A DNA stretch of 64,000 nucleotides from Leptolyngbya sp. FACHB-8 (GCF_014695575.1 NZ_JACJOO010000048.1:120552-184551); one strand, 5' to 3'; numbered from the stretch's first letter, positions 1 through 8,807 are shown. Translations and numbers: made by a program. Notes: generated by a model from the sequence alone, not told the origin.

Positions 1-1142
1 TCATCAAAAAGATGCGGAAGCAGGGCGATCGCCGCCGCATTGTTTTCACGGCCTTCAGTAACAAAGCGACCAAAGTGTTGCAGAACATGGCCGAGTCTTG
101 GGAACTCAGCATCGACTGCATGACCTGTTGCAAGTTGTTGGGTTTGCGGCCTGACATTGACCAAACTACCGGCAAGCAGGTCTTTCAGCCAGATCGAGAC
201 AGCGAGAACCTGATCGAGTCCTACCAACTGGTGGTAGTGGACGAAGCCTCGATGATCAACGCCGAACTGTGGCAACTGCTAAACCTGGCCGTGATGGATC
301 TTCTCAGTAAAACTCAATTACTCTTTGTCGGAGATATCGCCCAGTTGCCTCCTATTGGGGAGCCCGAATCTCCGGTCTTCAATGAGATTCATGAGCGGGT
401 TGATCTAACGGAGGTCGTGCGGTATGGAGGTGCGATCGCCCTGCTGGCTGAATCTATCCGTAATAACCTGCTGCAACGGGATTTGCCCCAGTTTGAGACG
501 GATGTGAATGGCGATCGCACCGAGGGTGTCATCGTTTGCCAACGCTACGCCTGGGAAAAGTTGATGATCCGTGCTTTTCAAAGCGATGCGTGCAAAGCCG
601 ATCCGGATCATGTTCGTGCTCTGGCTTACACCAACCGCCGCGTTGATTACCTCAATCAGCAAATTCGGCGTGCGATCTACGGTGCAGGAACCCCTCGCTT
701 TGTAGAGGGCGAACGTCTGGTTGCCAACACCCCCTATTTGTGGGGTGAGAGCGTCATTCTGCAAACTTCTAGCGAATGTGAAGTGCTGGAGGTCACCACT
801 GCCCAGCATGGCCCCTGGCAGGTCTGGGTGCTCCAGGTGCTGACAGATGAAGGTAAACGCCGCACCGTCAATACCCTCCATGAAAGTAGCCTGGGCGAGT
901 TTCAGCGGCTTCTCGGCCTCTATGCTCAGGAAAAACGTTGGGGCGAATTTTGGGACCTGAAAGGCCTTTTTGCGGACTTAAATTATGCCTACTGCCTGAC
1001 CATCCACAAATCTCAGGGCTCTACGTTTCAAAATGTCTTTGTCGATGTGCCCAACGCATTGATCAACCAGAATATCCGCGAGCGCAATCAGTTACTCTAT
1101 GTTGCCGTTACGCGTGCTGCTCGAAGGCTCTTCATTTATTGA
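1..1142 (+). CDS. RecD-like DNA helicase, 3' part (5' end outside window)
   Basis: C-terminal part of a superfamily 1B ATP-dependent DNA helicase of the RecD/Dda type. The reading frame is open from the first bases, so the gene starts before the window and the Walker A motif is probably just outside it. Visible motifs are the Walker B box VVVDEASMI, the motif III-like stretch LLFVGDIAQLPPIGE, and a C-terminal helicase segment with TIHKSQGSTF (UvrD_C_2 type) and YVAVTRAARRL (motif VI). These define a 5'-3' DNA-unwinding ATPase used in repair or recombination. It stands alone and the aldo/keto reductase follows after about 130 bp. Family assignment is firm; the substrate and exact subfamily (RecD2-like or phage Dda-like) are not decidable from the part seen. 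Confidence 0.9.
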   Translation, partial: IKKMRKQGDRRRIVFTAFSNKATKVLQNMAESWELSIDCMTCCKLLGLRPDIDQTTGKQVFQPDRDSENLIESYQLVVVDEASMINAELWQLLNLAVMDLLSKTQLLFVGDIAQLPPIGEPESPVFNEIHERVDLTEVVRYGGAIALLAESIRNNLLQRDLPQFETDVNGDRTEGVIVCQRYAWEKLMIRAFQSDACKADPDHVRALAYTNRRVDYLNQQIRRAIYGAGTPRFVEGERLVANTPYLWGESVILQTSSECEVLEVTTAQHGPWQVWVLQVLTDEGKRRTVNTLHESSLGEFQRLLGLYAQEKRWGEFWDLKGLFADLNYAYCLTIHKSQGSTFQNVFVDVPNALINQNIRERNQLLYVAVTRAARRLFIY

Positions 1143-1274
1143 TGAGTTTCATAGGCTTAGTTCGTTCGTATCGCGTCTGTCCTGCACACTCCATCCGGAC
1201 TGAACAAATGGATAGATACCTATCTCGGCTCTTCCCGCTACACTGAAAAACGTAAAGCAATATTACGAAGCTCT

Positions 1275-2216
1275 GTGCAGACTATCACGCTAACGGGTGG
1301 CCCCACCGTTCCGGCTCTGGGAATTGGAACCTGGGCCTGGGGTGACAAGTTTTTCTGGAGTTACGGCAAGGATTACGACACCGAGAGCCTGAGGCAGGCT
1401 TTTCGGGGAGCGATCGCCGCTGGAGTAACTTTTTTCGATACCGCCGAAATTTATGGTCTGGGTGAATCAGAGCGGTTACTGGGGCAATTCATGCAGGAAA
1501 CGGATCAACCTGTACAAATTGCGACCAAGTATTTCCCGCTGCCTTGGCGGTTTGTGGGAGGTGCTGTGGCGGACGCCCTGACCGCTAGTTTGAAGCGGTT
1601 ACAGGTGGCGAGCGTGGCGTTGTATCAGGTCCACTGGCCCTTTGACTTTTTTATGGGGCAACAGACCTTGATGGATGCTCTGGCGGATGAGGTTAAGCAA
1701 GGGCGCATCCAATCCATCGGGGTGAGCAATTATTCATCGGAACAAATGCAACGGGCGCATGACGCGCTTGCGAAACGAGGAGTGCCTTTGGCCGTCAATC
1801 AGATGCAATACTCGCTGCTGGCGCGGCAGATTGAGCGCAATGGGGTGATGCAGGCGGCGCGCGATCGCCAAATCACCATTCTGGCTTACAGCCCCCTGGC
1901 CCAGGGTTTGCTCACCGGCAAATACACAGCCGAAACCTACACTCCACCGATGGGTGCCCGTCGTCTTGATCCTCGCTTTAGTCCGGATGGTTTACGTAAG
2001 TTGGCTCCGCTCATCGATACCCTGAAGCAAATTGCTGATCAGCGTGGCAAAACCCCTGCCCAAGTCTCTCTGAACTGGCTCATTGCTCAAGGGAATGTGA
2101 TTCCCATTCCGGGAGCTAAAACGATCGCCCAGGCTGAGCAGAATGCAGGGGCTCTAGGGTGGTCTCTATCTTCCGACGAGGTCGCCCAAATTGCTGCCGC
2201 AACGGAGCAAGTGTAG
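1275..2216 (+). CDS. Aldo/keto reductase
   Basis: Cytosolic NADPH-dependent oxidoreductase of the aldo/keto reductase family, 313 residues, the usual length. The catalytic tetrad is visible: Asp55 and Tyr60 in FFDTAEIYG, Lys85 in IATKYF, and His120 in LYQVHWPF. The C-terminal cofactor region GNVIPIPGAKTIAQAEQNAGA is also present. The start is a GTG; no upstream ATG in frame is convincing. It follows the helicase by about 130 bp and is transcribed the same way, but no functional link is evident. A palindromic repeat lies just downstream. The physiological substrate cannot be read from the sequence. Confidence 0.9.
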   Translation: MQTITLTGGPTVPALGIGTWAWGDKFFWSYGKDYDTESLRQAFRGAIAAGVTFFDTAEIYGLGESERLLGQFMQETDQPVQIATKYFPLPWRFVGGAVADALTASLKRLQVASVALYQVHWPFDFFMGQQTLMDALADEVKQGRIQSIGVSNYSSEQMQRAHDALAKRGVPLAVNQMQYSLLARQIERNGVMQAARDRQITILAYSPLAQGLLTGKYTAETYTPPMGARRLDPRFSPDGLRKLAPLIDTLKQIADQRGKTPAQVSLNWLIAQGNVIPIPGAKTIAQAEQNAGALGWSLSSDEVAQIAAATEQV

Positions 2217-2251
2217 AGCATTGATGTTAGGTGTGCAGGCATCTAACAAAG

Positions 2252-2310
2252 TTAGGACTGGCGTATTTTTATGGTGAGCTTCGCCCACTATAAAAATGCG
2301 TCAGTCCTAA
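2252..2310. repeat. Imperfect palindrome after aldo/keto reductase
   Basis: Hairpin with arms beginning TTAGGACTGGCG and ending CGTCAGTCCTAA, and an apex containing GCTTCGC. The outer arms resemble the AGGACTTACGCA ends of repeat family A, so it may be a diverged relative. Confidence 0.6.
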
Positions 2311-2449
2311 AACTAATGCCAGGTAGGACATTTAACGCTCTGTAAATCTTCCTTGCTATTTGGAGCCTTTTATACTTTGGATGCACCATAACCCCTGGTT
2401 GAATGTGGTTTGATCAAAACGATCCCTCTTGGGGTGCTCTGGACGTGTT

Positions 2450-3217
2450 ATGACTGGTGGTCATTCCTCTATGTTGCTGTCTCCCCTGCTATCCATTCCC
2501 ATTGATCCGCTTTCCTGTTCAAACTGGATTCTCTCTGCCTCGGGCGTTGAGGTATCGGTGTATCACCGGGAACGGTTGCCCCGCACCAAGCGCGTGTTAG
2601 TGGTCAGCAATCATCGCAGCATTATGGATGCGCCTTTGCTTATGAAAGCACTGGGGCGGCCTGTGCGATTTGCCTGTCATCACTACATGAGCCAGGTACC
2701 CGGTTTGCGCGAGATTGTAACGGCGCTGGGCTGCGTACCCCTGGATGAGCCCGGGCAGCAGAAAAGTTTCTTTCAACGAGCCGAGGATCTGTTGCGATCG
2801 CAACAAGCCGTGGGTATCTTTCCTGAAGGAGCTAAACCCATGATTCAGGTTCCTCCGCGAGATTCCTTCAACGAATTTCATCGGGGGTTTGCCCACCTGG
2901 CCCTGCGGGCTGAAGTGTCGGATCTGGCGGTGCTACCCATTGCGATCTCCCCCTCCCAGGAAAGCCAGAATCCGATGGCCCCATTGCAACTCTTCCAATG
3001 GTTTGACCCATCGGAACCGATGTTTCAGCAGCCAGGTTGGCATCCCCTCGTGCTGTACCAAAAAGTACAGGTTTTCATTGGCAATCCCATTTGGATTTCT
3101 GAAGAACAACATCAGCAATACAACGGTAAACAGGCTGGGCGTCTTGCTAAAGAACTGACCCGGGCATGTAACGATGAAATAGCCGACCTATTACGCAAGA
3201 GCCGTTACTTCCGCTAA
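2450..3217 (+). CDS. 1-acylglycerol-3-phosphate acyltransferase-like protein
   Basis: Membrane-associated lysophospholipid acyltransferase (LPLAT/PlsC superfamily). The catalytic HX4D motif is seen as NHRSIMD and the substrate-binding motif as GIFPEGAKPM, in the normal order and spacing. The start is uncertain: ATG at 2450, ATG at 2471, or a TTG at 2429; 2450 is used here. The next gene begins 20 bp after the stop and encodes an alpha/beta hydrolase. In plant phytyl ester synthases (PES/ELT family) a hydrolase and an acyltransferase are fused, so the pair may act together on acyl groups such as fatty acid phytyl esters or galactolipid-derived acids. That coupling is inference. A plain phospholipid acyltransferase role is the alternative. 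Confidence 0.85.
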   Translation: MTGGHSSMLLSPLLSIPIDPLSCSNWILSASGVEVSVYHRERLPRTKRVLVVSNHRSIMDAPLLMKALGRPVRFACHHYMSQVPGLREIVTALGCVPLDEPGQQKSFFQRAEDLLRSQQAVGIFPEGAKPMIQVPPRDSFNEFHRGFAHLALRAEVSDLAVLPIAISPSQESQNPMAPLQLFQWFDPSEPMFQQPGWHPLVLYQKVQVFIGNPIWISEEQHQQYNGKQAGRLAKELTRACNDEIADLLRKSRYFR

Positions 3218-3237
3218 CCCATTTCTCCGTATCCTGA

Positions 3238-4041
3238 ATGACTGCGCTGACTTCCTCTCGATTTCTGCAACTGACACCTCCTCGTTCGGACGTCCCACTG
3301 TTTGTTTTTTTACCTGGGATGGATGGGACTGGGAAGCTCTACCGGAACCAGTTGGGACTACAAGCAGATTTTGATGTTCGGTGTCTATCCATTCCGCCCG
3401 ATGATGTGTCGAGTTGGGAAGGGCTGGCCCTGCAAACGGCCCGACTTATCAAGCAGGAGAAGGAAGCCAATCCTGGCCGTCCGGTTTACCTGTGTGGTGA
3501 GTCTTTTGGCGGGTGTCTGGCTCTCAAATTGGCGCGCTATGTGCCGGATAGTTTTGACTATTTGATTTTGGTCAATCCAGCATCATCCTTTAGCCGCCAG
3601 TTTTGGATGCGTTATGGCTCGGATCTGGCTCGCTTAATTCCGCCCCCCTTGTTTAACCTGTCAGGTTATGGTTTGGTGCCCTGGTTAATTTCCATTGACC
3701 GGGTATCTCCAGAAAATCGTCAGGCACTTTATGATGCTATGCACTCGGTCACTCAAGCCAGTGCTGCCTGGCGGCTCTCGCTCGTGACCGATTTTGATTT
3801 GGATGCGTTGCCTCTGCACCGATTACGGCAACGGACCCTGGTTATTGCAGCGGCTCGCGATCGCCTCCTCCCCTCTGTTGATGAAGCGAATCGTCTGATC
3901 GATCGCCTGCCGAATGCCCACAAAGTTGTCCTACCTCACAGCGGTCATGCTTGTCTTCTAGAAACAGACATTTGCCTGGCCCAAATTCTCAAGGCCGAGA
4001 ATTTTTTCGCTCCAGAGGCAGAGGCGAAACTCCTCCGCTAA
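3238..4041 (+). CDS. Alpha/beta hydrolase, PES/ELT N-terminal-like
   Basis: Alpha/beta-hydrolase of 267 residues. The nucleophile elbow is CGESFGG with Ser89; the acid is in AARDRLLPS and the histidine in HSGHACLLE. The N-terminal LPGMDGTG, the stretch RPVYLCGESFGGCLAL and LVNPASSF closely resemble the hydrolase half of plant esterase/lipase/thioesterase (phytyl ester synthase) proteins. It probably lies in an operon with the preceding acyltransferase (20-bp gap). The predicted activity is cleavage of acyl esters or thioesters, feeding the acyltransferase. Family assignment is strong; the substrate is inferred from plant homologues known to me, not from a search. Confidence 0.85.
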   Translation: MTALTSSRFLQLTPPRSDVPLFVFLPGMDGTGKLYRNQLGLQADFDVRCLSIPPDDVSSWEGLALQTARLIKQEKEANPGRPVYLCGESFGGCLALKLARYVPDSFDYLILVNPASSFSRQFWMRYGSDLARLIPPPLFNLSGYGLVPWLISIDRVSPENRQALYDAMHSVTQASAAWRLSLVTDFDLDALPLHRLRQRTLVIAAARDRLLPSVDEANRLIDRLPNAHKVVLPHSGHACLLETDICLAQILKAENFFAPEAEAKLLR

Positions 4042-4109
4042 GGGGATATTCAGGTTTATCCTCTTCACAAAAAAGTAATTCTGCTTACCATAAGGGCGTG
4101 ATGTACTTC

Positions 4110-4144
4110 ACGAACCTTTACAGGTGCATTACGAACCTTTACAG
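4110..4144 (+). promoter_or_regulatory. Two direct repeats upstream of the fasciclin gene
   Basis: The 14-mer ACGAACCTTTACAG occurs at 4110-4123 and 4131-4144, exactly 21 bp apart (two helical turns). The second copy is 6 bp before the ribosome binding site GGAGG (4151). This arrangement suits a dimeric regulator or a leader element; the factor is unknown. Confidence 0.5.
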
Positions 4145-4159
4145 AATTACGGAGGTACT

Positions 4160-5200
4160 ATGGCCCACCAACGTTTAACCCTCAAACAGCTTGCTCTAGC
4201 GGGTTTATGTGGTTTCGGTCTGGCAACAGTCTCGGCCGTTGCAACTCCCGCTCCCTCGTCTGCCCAATCTACGGAATCTACTCCCATTACTCAGGATTCC
4301 ATGCCCATTCAAGCACCTGGTACTGTCGAACAACCAAGTGCAATCGAGCAGCCGGGTACTATACAGCAACCCACTACAACCCAACCGGGTACTGTACAGC
4401 AGCCTGATGTAATTCAGCAGCCAAGCGTTGATCAACCCAGCACCGTTCAGCAACGGGGTACCGTTGATCAGCCCAATACTGTCCAGCAGCCAAGTGTTGA
4501 TCAACTTGGCACTGTTCAACAACCGGGTGCCATTCAGCAACCCAGTACTGGCCAAACTCCGAGTGTGATTCAGCCGGGTACTGTTCAGCAGCCGGGTACC
4601 GTTCAACAGCCGGGTACTGTTCAGCAGCCCAGTAGTGGCCAAACTCCAAGTGGGGTTCAACCCGGCACTGTTCAACAGCCTGCATCTGAGCAAACCCCCG
4701 GAGCCCAAACTCCCCCTGTGTCGCAGGAGCCGGGTAACCTGATCGAGGTTGCAGGTACCAATGGTTCGTTTAAAACCCTGGTTTCTGCGATTCAAGCCGC
4801 AGGTTTAGCAGAGTCGTTAGAAGGCAGCGGGCCTTTTACTGTGTTTGCTCCTACCGATGAAGCCTTTGCTGCATTGCCTCCCAATATTCTGAATGCATTG
4901 TTGTTACCCGAAAACCAGGATTTGCTCACGCAAGTTCTGTCCTATCACGTTGTGCCCGGGGCAGTCACCTCGGATGAGCTGACAACCGGTGGGGTTGAAA
5001 CGTTGAATGGTGGCCTGGCGGTTCGGGTTGAACCCAATCAGGTGATTGTGAATGATGCCAGCGTCGTAACGGCGGATGTTCCCGCTAGCAATGGAGTGAT
5101 CCACGCAATCAACCGAGTGCTGATTCCTCAAGGGCTGGTCGAAGAACTCCAGTCTCGGACGGCATCTTCTGACACTACCCAACCCGCACCTGGGCTGTAA
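4160..5200 (+). CDS. Secreted fasciclin (FAS1) domain protein with Q/P-rich linker
   Basis: Exported protein of 346 residues. ATG 4160 is chosen because GGAGG lies 5 bp upstream and the product then begins with a signal peptide (basic start, hydrophobic stretch, A-x-A-like site near residues 30-37). Residues about 50-190 are a low-complexity linker of repeated GTVQQP/PSTVQQ units. Residues about 200-335 are a FAS1 domain: SFKTLVSAIQAAGLAESLEGSG, TVFAPTDEAFAALP, and a C-terminal VIHAINRVLIP, all canonical FAS1 motifs. FAS1 domains mediate adhesion or matrix contact at the cell surface. The long repeat linker would hold the domain away from the envelope; this is inference. The gene appears monocistronic. 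Confidence 0.9.
   Translation: MAHQRLTLKQLALAGLCGFGLATVSAVATPAPSSAQSTESTPITQDSMPIQAPGTVEQPSAIEQPGTIQQPTTTQPGTVQQPDVIQQPSVDQPSTVQQRGTVDQPNTVQQPSVDQLGTVQQPGAIQQPSTGQTPSVIQPGTVQQPGTVQQPGTVQQPSSGQTPSGVQPGTVQQPASEQTPGAQTPPVSQEPGNLIEVAGTNGSFKTLVSAIQAAGLAESLEGSGPFTVFAPTDEAFAALPPNILNALLLPENQDLLTQVLSYHVVPGAVTSDELTTGGVETLNGGLAVRVEPNQVIVNDASVVTADVPASNGVIHAINRVLIPQGLVEELQSRTASSDTTQPAPGL
4310..4725 (+). repeat. In-gene Q/P-rich tandem repeat
   Basis: Degenerate tandem repeat encoding GTVQQP, PSVDQP and similar 6-10 residue units within the fasciclin gene. Repeats of this kind can vary in copy number by slippage. Confidence 0.75.
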
Positions 5201-5221
5201 CTAACTGCTCTCAGAGCCAAA

Positions 5222-5255
5222 GGGGCGATCGCCGGGGAACCTATGCGATCGCCCC
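5222..5255. terminator. Hairpin built from two HIP1 octamers
   Basis: GGGGCGATCGC and GCGATCGCCCC form an 11-bp perfect stem around a 12-nt loop, just after the fasciclin stop. No T-run follows, so termination is possible rather than shown. Its arms are HIP1 sites. Confidence 0.4.
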
Positions 5256-5288
5256 ACGTCTCCTGATCTATGCATTGAGAGCAGGATT

Positions 5289-6002
5289 ATGCAGACGACA
5301 CGCATCTGGCAGCCGACCGCTGCTCTGTTTATGGCCCTTGGGGTTTCCGCTTCCGCTTCACTGCCCCTGGTGGCCAGTCTACCCGCTGCGGCCCGCGAAT
5401 CGTATCAAGTTGCTCAGCTATTTCAAAATCCCAGTCGCCAGGTTGGATTGCCTGCGGGGACTGAGATCCCGGTTCGCTATGATGCTGCTGAGCGTGTCAT
5501 TGTGGCGCCTGGAGAAACGGTAGAGTTAGAGCTAACGCTGGCAGAGGATCTGCGCTCTTCTCGGGGGACTGTCGTACTGCGCGAAGGCAGTATTATCCGT
5601 GGGGAATTGCGCCCAGTGGATGAGGACAACGAGGACGAAGGCACATACTTTGTGGCCTCAGAGGTGGTGCCTGATGGCACCGATCGCGCCATTCCCCTGG
5701 TCGCGTACTCCGATGCCATTACCGAAACTCAAACTATTGACCGTCGCACCAACCCCGATATTTTGCGCGGTGCCGCTATTGGGGCTGCGGCTGCGGCTGT
5801 ATTGTCCGAAATTTTTGGCAGCATCGATTTTTTAGAGGTGCTGGCAGGAGCTGGTGTTGGGGTCTTAGGAGAAGTTCTGATTCGGCGTAACGAAGAGGTC
5901 GATGTTTACGTCATCGAACCCGACACGGACCTGGATTTGCGGCTAGAGGAGGACTTTGTCTTGAGCCGTAGTTCTTCCGGTTCTTCCACCAGTCTGCGTT
6001 AG
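5289..6002 (+). CDS. Exported protein with glycine-zipper segment, function unknown
   Basis: Predicted exported protein of 237 residues that I do not recognise as a characterised family. A signal peptide spans about residues 1-36 (hydrophobic ALFMALGVSASASLPLVAS, then PAAARES). The middle part (60-150) is rich in beta-type sequence and contains GTVVLREGSIIRGELRP, reminiscent of a small barrel. An Ala/Gly-rich stretch (about 160-200) could insert in or pack against a membrane. The tail is acidic, then Ser-rich. It follows the fasciclin gene in the same direction by about 90 bp, so both may belong to the cell surface. A strong hairpin follows. Confidence 0.75.
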   Translation: MQTTRIWQPTAALFMALGVSASASLPLVASLPAAARESYQVAQLFQNPSRQVGLPAGTEIPVRYDAAERVIVAPGETVELELTLAEDLRSSRGTVVLREGSIIRGELRPVDEDNEDEGTYFVASEVVPDGTDRAIPLVAYSDAITETQTIDRRTNPDILRGAAIGAAAAAVLSEIFGSIDFLEVLAGAGVGVLGEVLIRRNEEVDVYVIEPDTDLDLRLEEDFVLSRSSSGSSTSLR

Positions 6003-6030
6003 AGCTAGTAACTCTCATTTTGGAATCCGG

Positions 6031-6067
6031 CCCGAAAACCGCTCGCCTAACGCGAGCGGTTTTCGGG
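6031..6067 (+). terminator. Strong stem-loop after exported-protein gene
   Basis: CCCGAAAACCGCTCGC pairs perfectly with GCGAGCGGTTTTCGGG around a 5-nt loop, 28 bp after the stop. A related hairpin beginning GGCCCGAAAACCGCTTGCC occurs near 31050, so it may also be a dispersed repeat. Confidence 0.6.
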
Positions 6068-6094
6068 CTTTAAAGCCGAGAGTTGCTGCGTTAG

Positions 6095-6196
6095 AGGACT
6101 TATTGCAGACAGGGCTGACGCATTCTTGTTATGTGTGGTGTGCTTTGCACACCACACATAACAAGAATGCGTTAAATATGGACTGGCGTAAGTCCT
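6095..6196. repeat. Family A-like palindromic element, diverged copy
   Basis: Ends AGGACTTA and TAAGTCCT enclose a palindrome with a 25-bp perfect stem (6119-6143 with 6147-6171). The ends match the 89-bp family A elements at 20062, 46788 and 58546, but this copy is longer. Confidence 0.65.
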
Positions 6197-6217
6197 AACA
6201 GCAATAACCTCATTCAA

Positions 6218-6254
6218 TTTTTTGGAGGGGCGTGCTTTGCGCCCCTCCAAAAAA
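6218..6254. repeat. Short palindrome
   Basis: TTTTTTGGAGGGGC pairs with GCCCCTCCAAAAAA. It lies between converging genes, but the T-run is on the wrong side of the stem for a standard intrinsic terminator in either direction. Confidence 0.5.
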
Positions 6255-6319
6255 CTGAACCCGGCTCAGGTGAAATAGGTGTGAGGAGTTTTGATACGGG
6301 TAAGATTTATGCTTTGCCC

Positions 6320-7834
6320 CTATTGCTTATTGTCCAGACGATCGCGAATGGGAGTAACGACGTGAGCGATCGCTTCCTGAACAAACAGTTTAATAAACTC
6401 ATCTCGGCGGTTTAGCTGAAACTGCTGTTCGACCACCTCGCTCATCCCGCCATCGCCCCAGTCCTGATCCCGCCGGAAATATTCAATAAAGCTCTTGCCT
6501 GCAATGCGAATCAAGTAGGCGGCCGTGGCCCCTTGAATGGCACGGCCTACGAGGAATGTCGCTACATTTGTCTGAAGGGCAAGGGATAGCAATTCCATCG
6601 CCCCTCGAACAACTCCCAGGCTTACCAGCGTGCGAGCCAGTGAGACGGCCAGTTCTTTGCCGCGCTCCAAATTCATCTGGCAGCCGTACACCTCGCCAAT
6701 TTCCACGACCATCTGGGCATTGACTGCGGCGGCGGCGAGTAAATCCACCATGGGCAGGGGCATCACCGAAACTACCCCAGCTCCAATCCATTGGTAGCGA
6801 TCGACAATGGCTTCAGCCTGTCGCCGCCGCTGGGCGTCCAAAATTTGTCGCGCCTCTTCACCTAGCCGCTGTGACTGTAGCAAGATGTTGTCGGCAATCA
6901 AATCTTCCCCTTCGTCCCGCAGGATGGCGGCCATGCGGCGCAAGAGGGGGAGAATTTCGGGAGCGGATTGGAAGCGATCGCCGCTCTCCAACCGCACCTC
7001 TGGCGGGTTGGCAGCCACAGCAATGACGTCCACCGGAGCAATGAATCCCTGCACCCGTTGTTGCAAGTGCAGCCGAATGGCCTCCAGTTCCTCGGTCGTA
7101 AACAGGTCTGTTTTGTTAAATACCAGGATGGAGCGTTTTCCCATAACGGCGAGCGATCGTAGGGGATCGTACTCCGACTTCCGCAGGTCGTTATCGATCA
7201 CAAACAACAGCAGATCTGCGTTGGAAGCCATCTCCCGAGCCTGTACCTCTCGCCCGGTACCTGCCACTCCTGCTTCCAGGATGCCAGGTGTATCGGTCAG
7301 CCAAATTTCGCGTTCCACGTGAGGCAAGCGAAATTTGTAGGTTTGGGGTTGAGTAGTTGTTCCCATGGCCGCACCGACCTGCCCGACCATCTGCCCCAAA
7401 ATGGCATTGACCAGGGAGGTTTTACCTGCGGAACCCGTGCCAAATACCACGACCCGAATTTCCCCACGAGCCAAGTAGGCTTCAATTTCGCGACTGCGCT
7501 CCTCAAAAGCCTGACGGGCTACTTCGTCTTGAATTTGATCGACTTGCTGCCGCACAGCCCGCAGGTTTTCTGCCGCTGCCTCGGCTTTTACCTCAGGCAC
7601 TTGAGGCCGTTCCCGAGGGCGTTGGGGCCGAAAAAACAGGTACGCATAATAGCCGAGAGCTGCCAGCAAAATGGCAATCAGGCCCAGAATAACCCATAGT
7701 GCCAGATCCGCCAGGACAGGTGAAAGCCCTGCCAGACCCGCATGAAGGCTTGCCAGAGTACTAATCAGCCAGAGCAGAAGCCCCAGCATGACGAGTAAAC
7801 CTACAATAATTTGCAGCAGCCGTGAACGCGACAT
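6320..7834 (-). CDS. Membrane-anchored GTPase with DUF697 domain
   Basis: Protein of 504 residues. Two hydrophobic segments at the N terminus (about 8-27 and 38-70) should anchor it in a membrane. An Era/dynamin-like G domain follows: G1 FGTGSAGKTSL, G3 LTDTPG, G4 VFNKTD. The C-terminal part has the hydrophobic helices typical of DUF697 (MPLPMVDLLAAAAVNAQMVVEIGEVYG). Such proteins are common in cyanobacteria and plastids. Proposed roles are in membrane remodelling or stress, but no reaction beyond GTP hydrolysis can be claimed. The gene is monocistronic and converges on the exported-protein gene. Confidence 0.88.
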   Translation of the reverse strand: MSRSRLLQIIVGLLVMLGLLLWLISTLASLHAGLAGLSPVLADLALWVILGLIAILLAALGYYAYLFFRPQRPRERPQVPEVKAEAAAENLRAVRQQVDQIQDEVARQAFEERSREIEAYLARGEIRVVVFGTGSAGKTSLVNAILGQMVGQVGAAMGTTTQPQTYKFRLPHVEREIWLTDTPGILEAGVAGTGREVQAREMASNADLLLFVIDNDLRKSEYDPLRSLAVMGKRSILVFNKTDLFTTEELEAIRLHLQQRVQGFIAPVDVIAVAANPPEVRLESGDRFQSAPEILPLLRRMAAILRDEGEDLIADNILLQSQRLGEEARQILDAQRRRQAEAIVDRYQWIGAGVVSVMPLPMVDLLAAAAVNAQMVVEIGEVYGCQMNLERGKELAVSLARTLVSLGVVRGAMELLSLALQTNVATFLVGRAIQGATAAYLIRIAGKSFIEYFRRDQDWGDGGMSEVVEQQFQLNRRDEFIKLFVQEAIAHVVTPIRDRLDNKQ

Positions 7835-8058
7835 GGCATGGAATAAACACGAACAGGTAACCTGGAGCCACTTAAGATCCCGTTCCAGTCCAATAACTGG
7901 ATGGGATGCGGAAATCAGCTATCCACACCAGGACCTGCTCAGATTATCGCGCAGCCTACCCTTTGCACAACGCTCCGCCGGAGGACAATGGCGCTGTACA
8001 GCGACCATCGTCGATTTTGACGATGGCATTTATGGGAGGTTGGCGATCGCCCTAAATT

Positions 8059-8343
8059 CTACGAGAGGTTTTCAACCTTTCGCACAGGACGATTGTTCAA
8101 TTCACGTGGCTTAGCCTTATTGACCTTAATTTCACGCCCTAGCCACTGAGCACCATCTAATTCTTCGATCGCTTGATCTTCGTTAGCATCTTCCTTCATT
8201 TCAACGAAGGCAAAGCCACGCTTTTTTCCCGTCTCGCGATCGGTCGGAAGGCTGACTCGAACGACTTCTCCATATTCAGAGAAAACTTCGCGCAGGTCCT
8301 CCTCAGTTGCCTGAAAAGACAGGTTTCCAACGTAAATAGTCAC
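8059..8343 (-). CDS. RRM RNA-binding protein (RbpA type)
   Basis: Small single-RRM RNA-binding protein of 94 residues, typical of cyanobacterial cold-responsive Rbp proteins. RNP2 is IYVGNLSF and RNP1 is KKRGFAFVEM. The start is taken as GTG 8343, giving the conserved (M)TIYVGNLSF beginning; GGAGAG lies about 6 bp upstream. The short basic C-terminal tail lacks the glycine-rich run of some Rbp proteins, so it resembles the shorter class. It probably acts on mRNA stability or localisation. A 370-bp AT-rich upstream region could hold a long 5' leader, as known for rbp genes, but I saw no defined element there. Confidence 0.93.
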   Translation of the reverse strand: MTIYVGNLSFQATEEDLREVFSEYGEVVRVSLPTDRETGKKRGFAFVEMKEDANEDQAIEELDGAQWLGREIKVNKAKPRELNNRPVRKVENLS

Positions 8344-8741
8344 GGCGCTCTCCAAACCTCGATACAAGAAACAGCTCGGAATGAACTGGCAGAAATGTAT
8401 ATGGTTATACTGCTTTAACGCAAACCGAACTTTTCATTCGCTGACATCATAGCTGATCCATTAAAAAATGGCAGTATTCTGTTAATAAACATCGCGCCAA
8501 TTTACCTAAAAATAATTCAGGTTATTTATCAATTTCTATAGGGGTTCAATATAGGCATGAGCCATATAGCGTTTTTAACAAAAAATTTAGGTGCAAAGCT
8601 CTAACAGTAGCGTCTCTAAAAACTGGGGTTAACAACCAGTTAAGAACTAAACCACCTCTAAGACACTTTTCTATATCAGCATTTGAAGATAGAAATCTGA
8701 CAGCTAATTAGTTCCTATAAGAACATCTATAGTATTTCCCG

Positions 8742-8807
8742 ACCGAGTGAGGTACGAGAGATGGATGTGGGCGAAGTTCTACATCCATCTCTCGTACCTC
8801 ACTCGGT
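8742..8807. repeat. Perfect long-stem palindrome
   Basis: A 27-bp perfect stem (8742-8768 with 8781-8807; arm starts ACCGAGTGAGGTACGAGAG) with a 12-nt loop. First of three consecutive palindromes in the 800-bp gap between the rbp gene and the epimerase gene. Confidence 0.85.
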
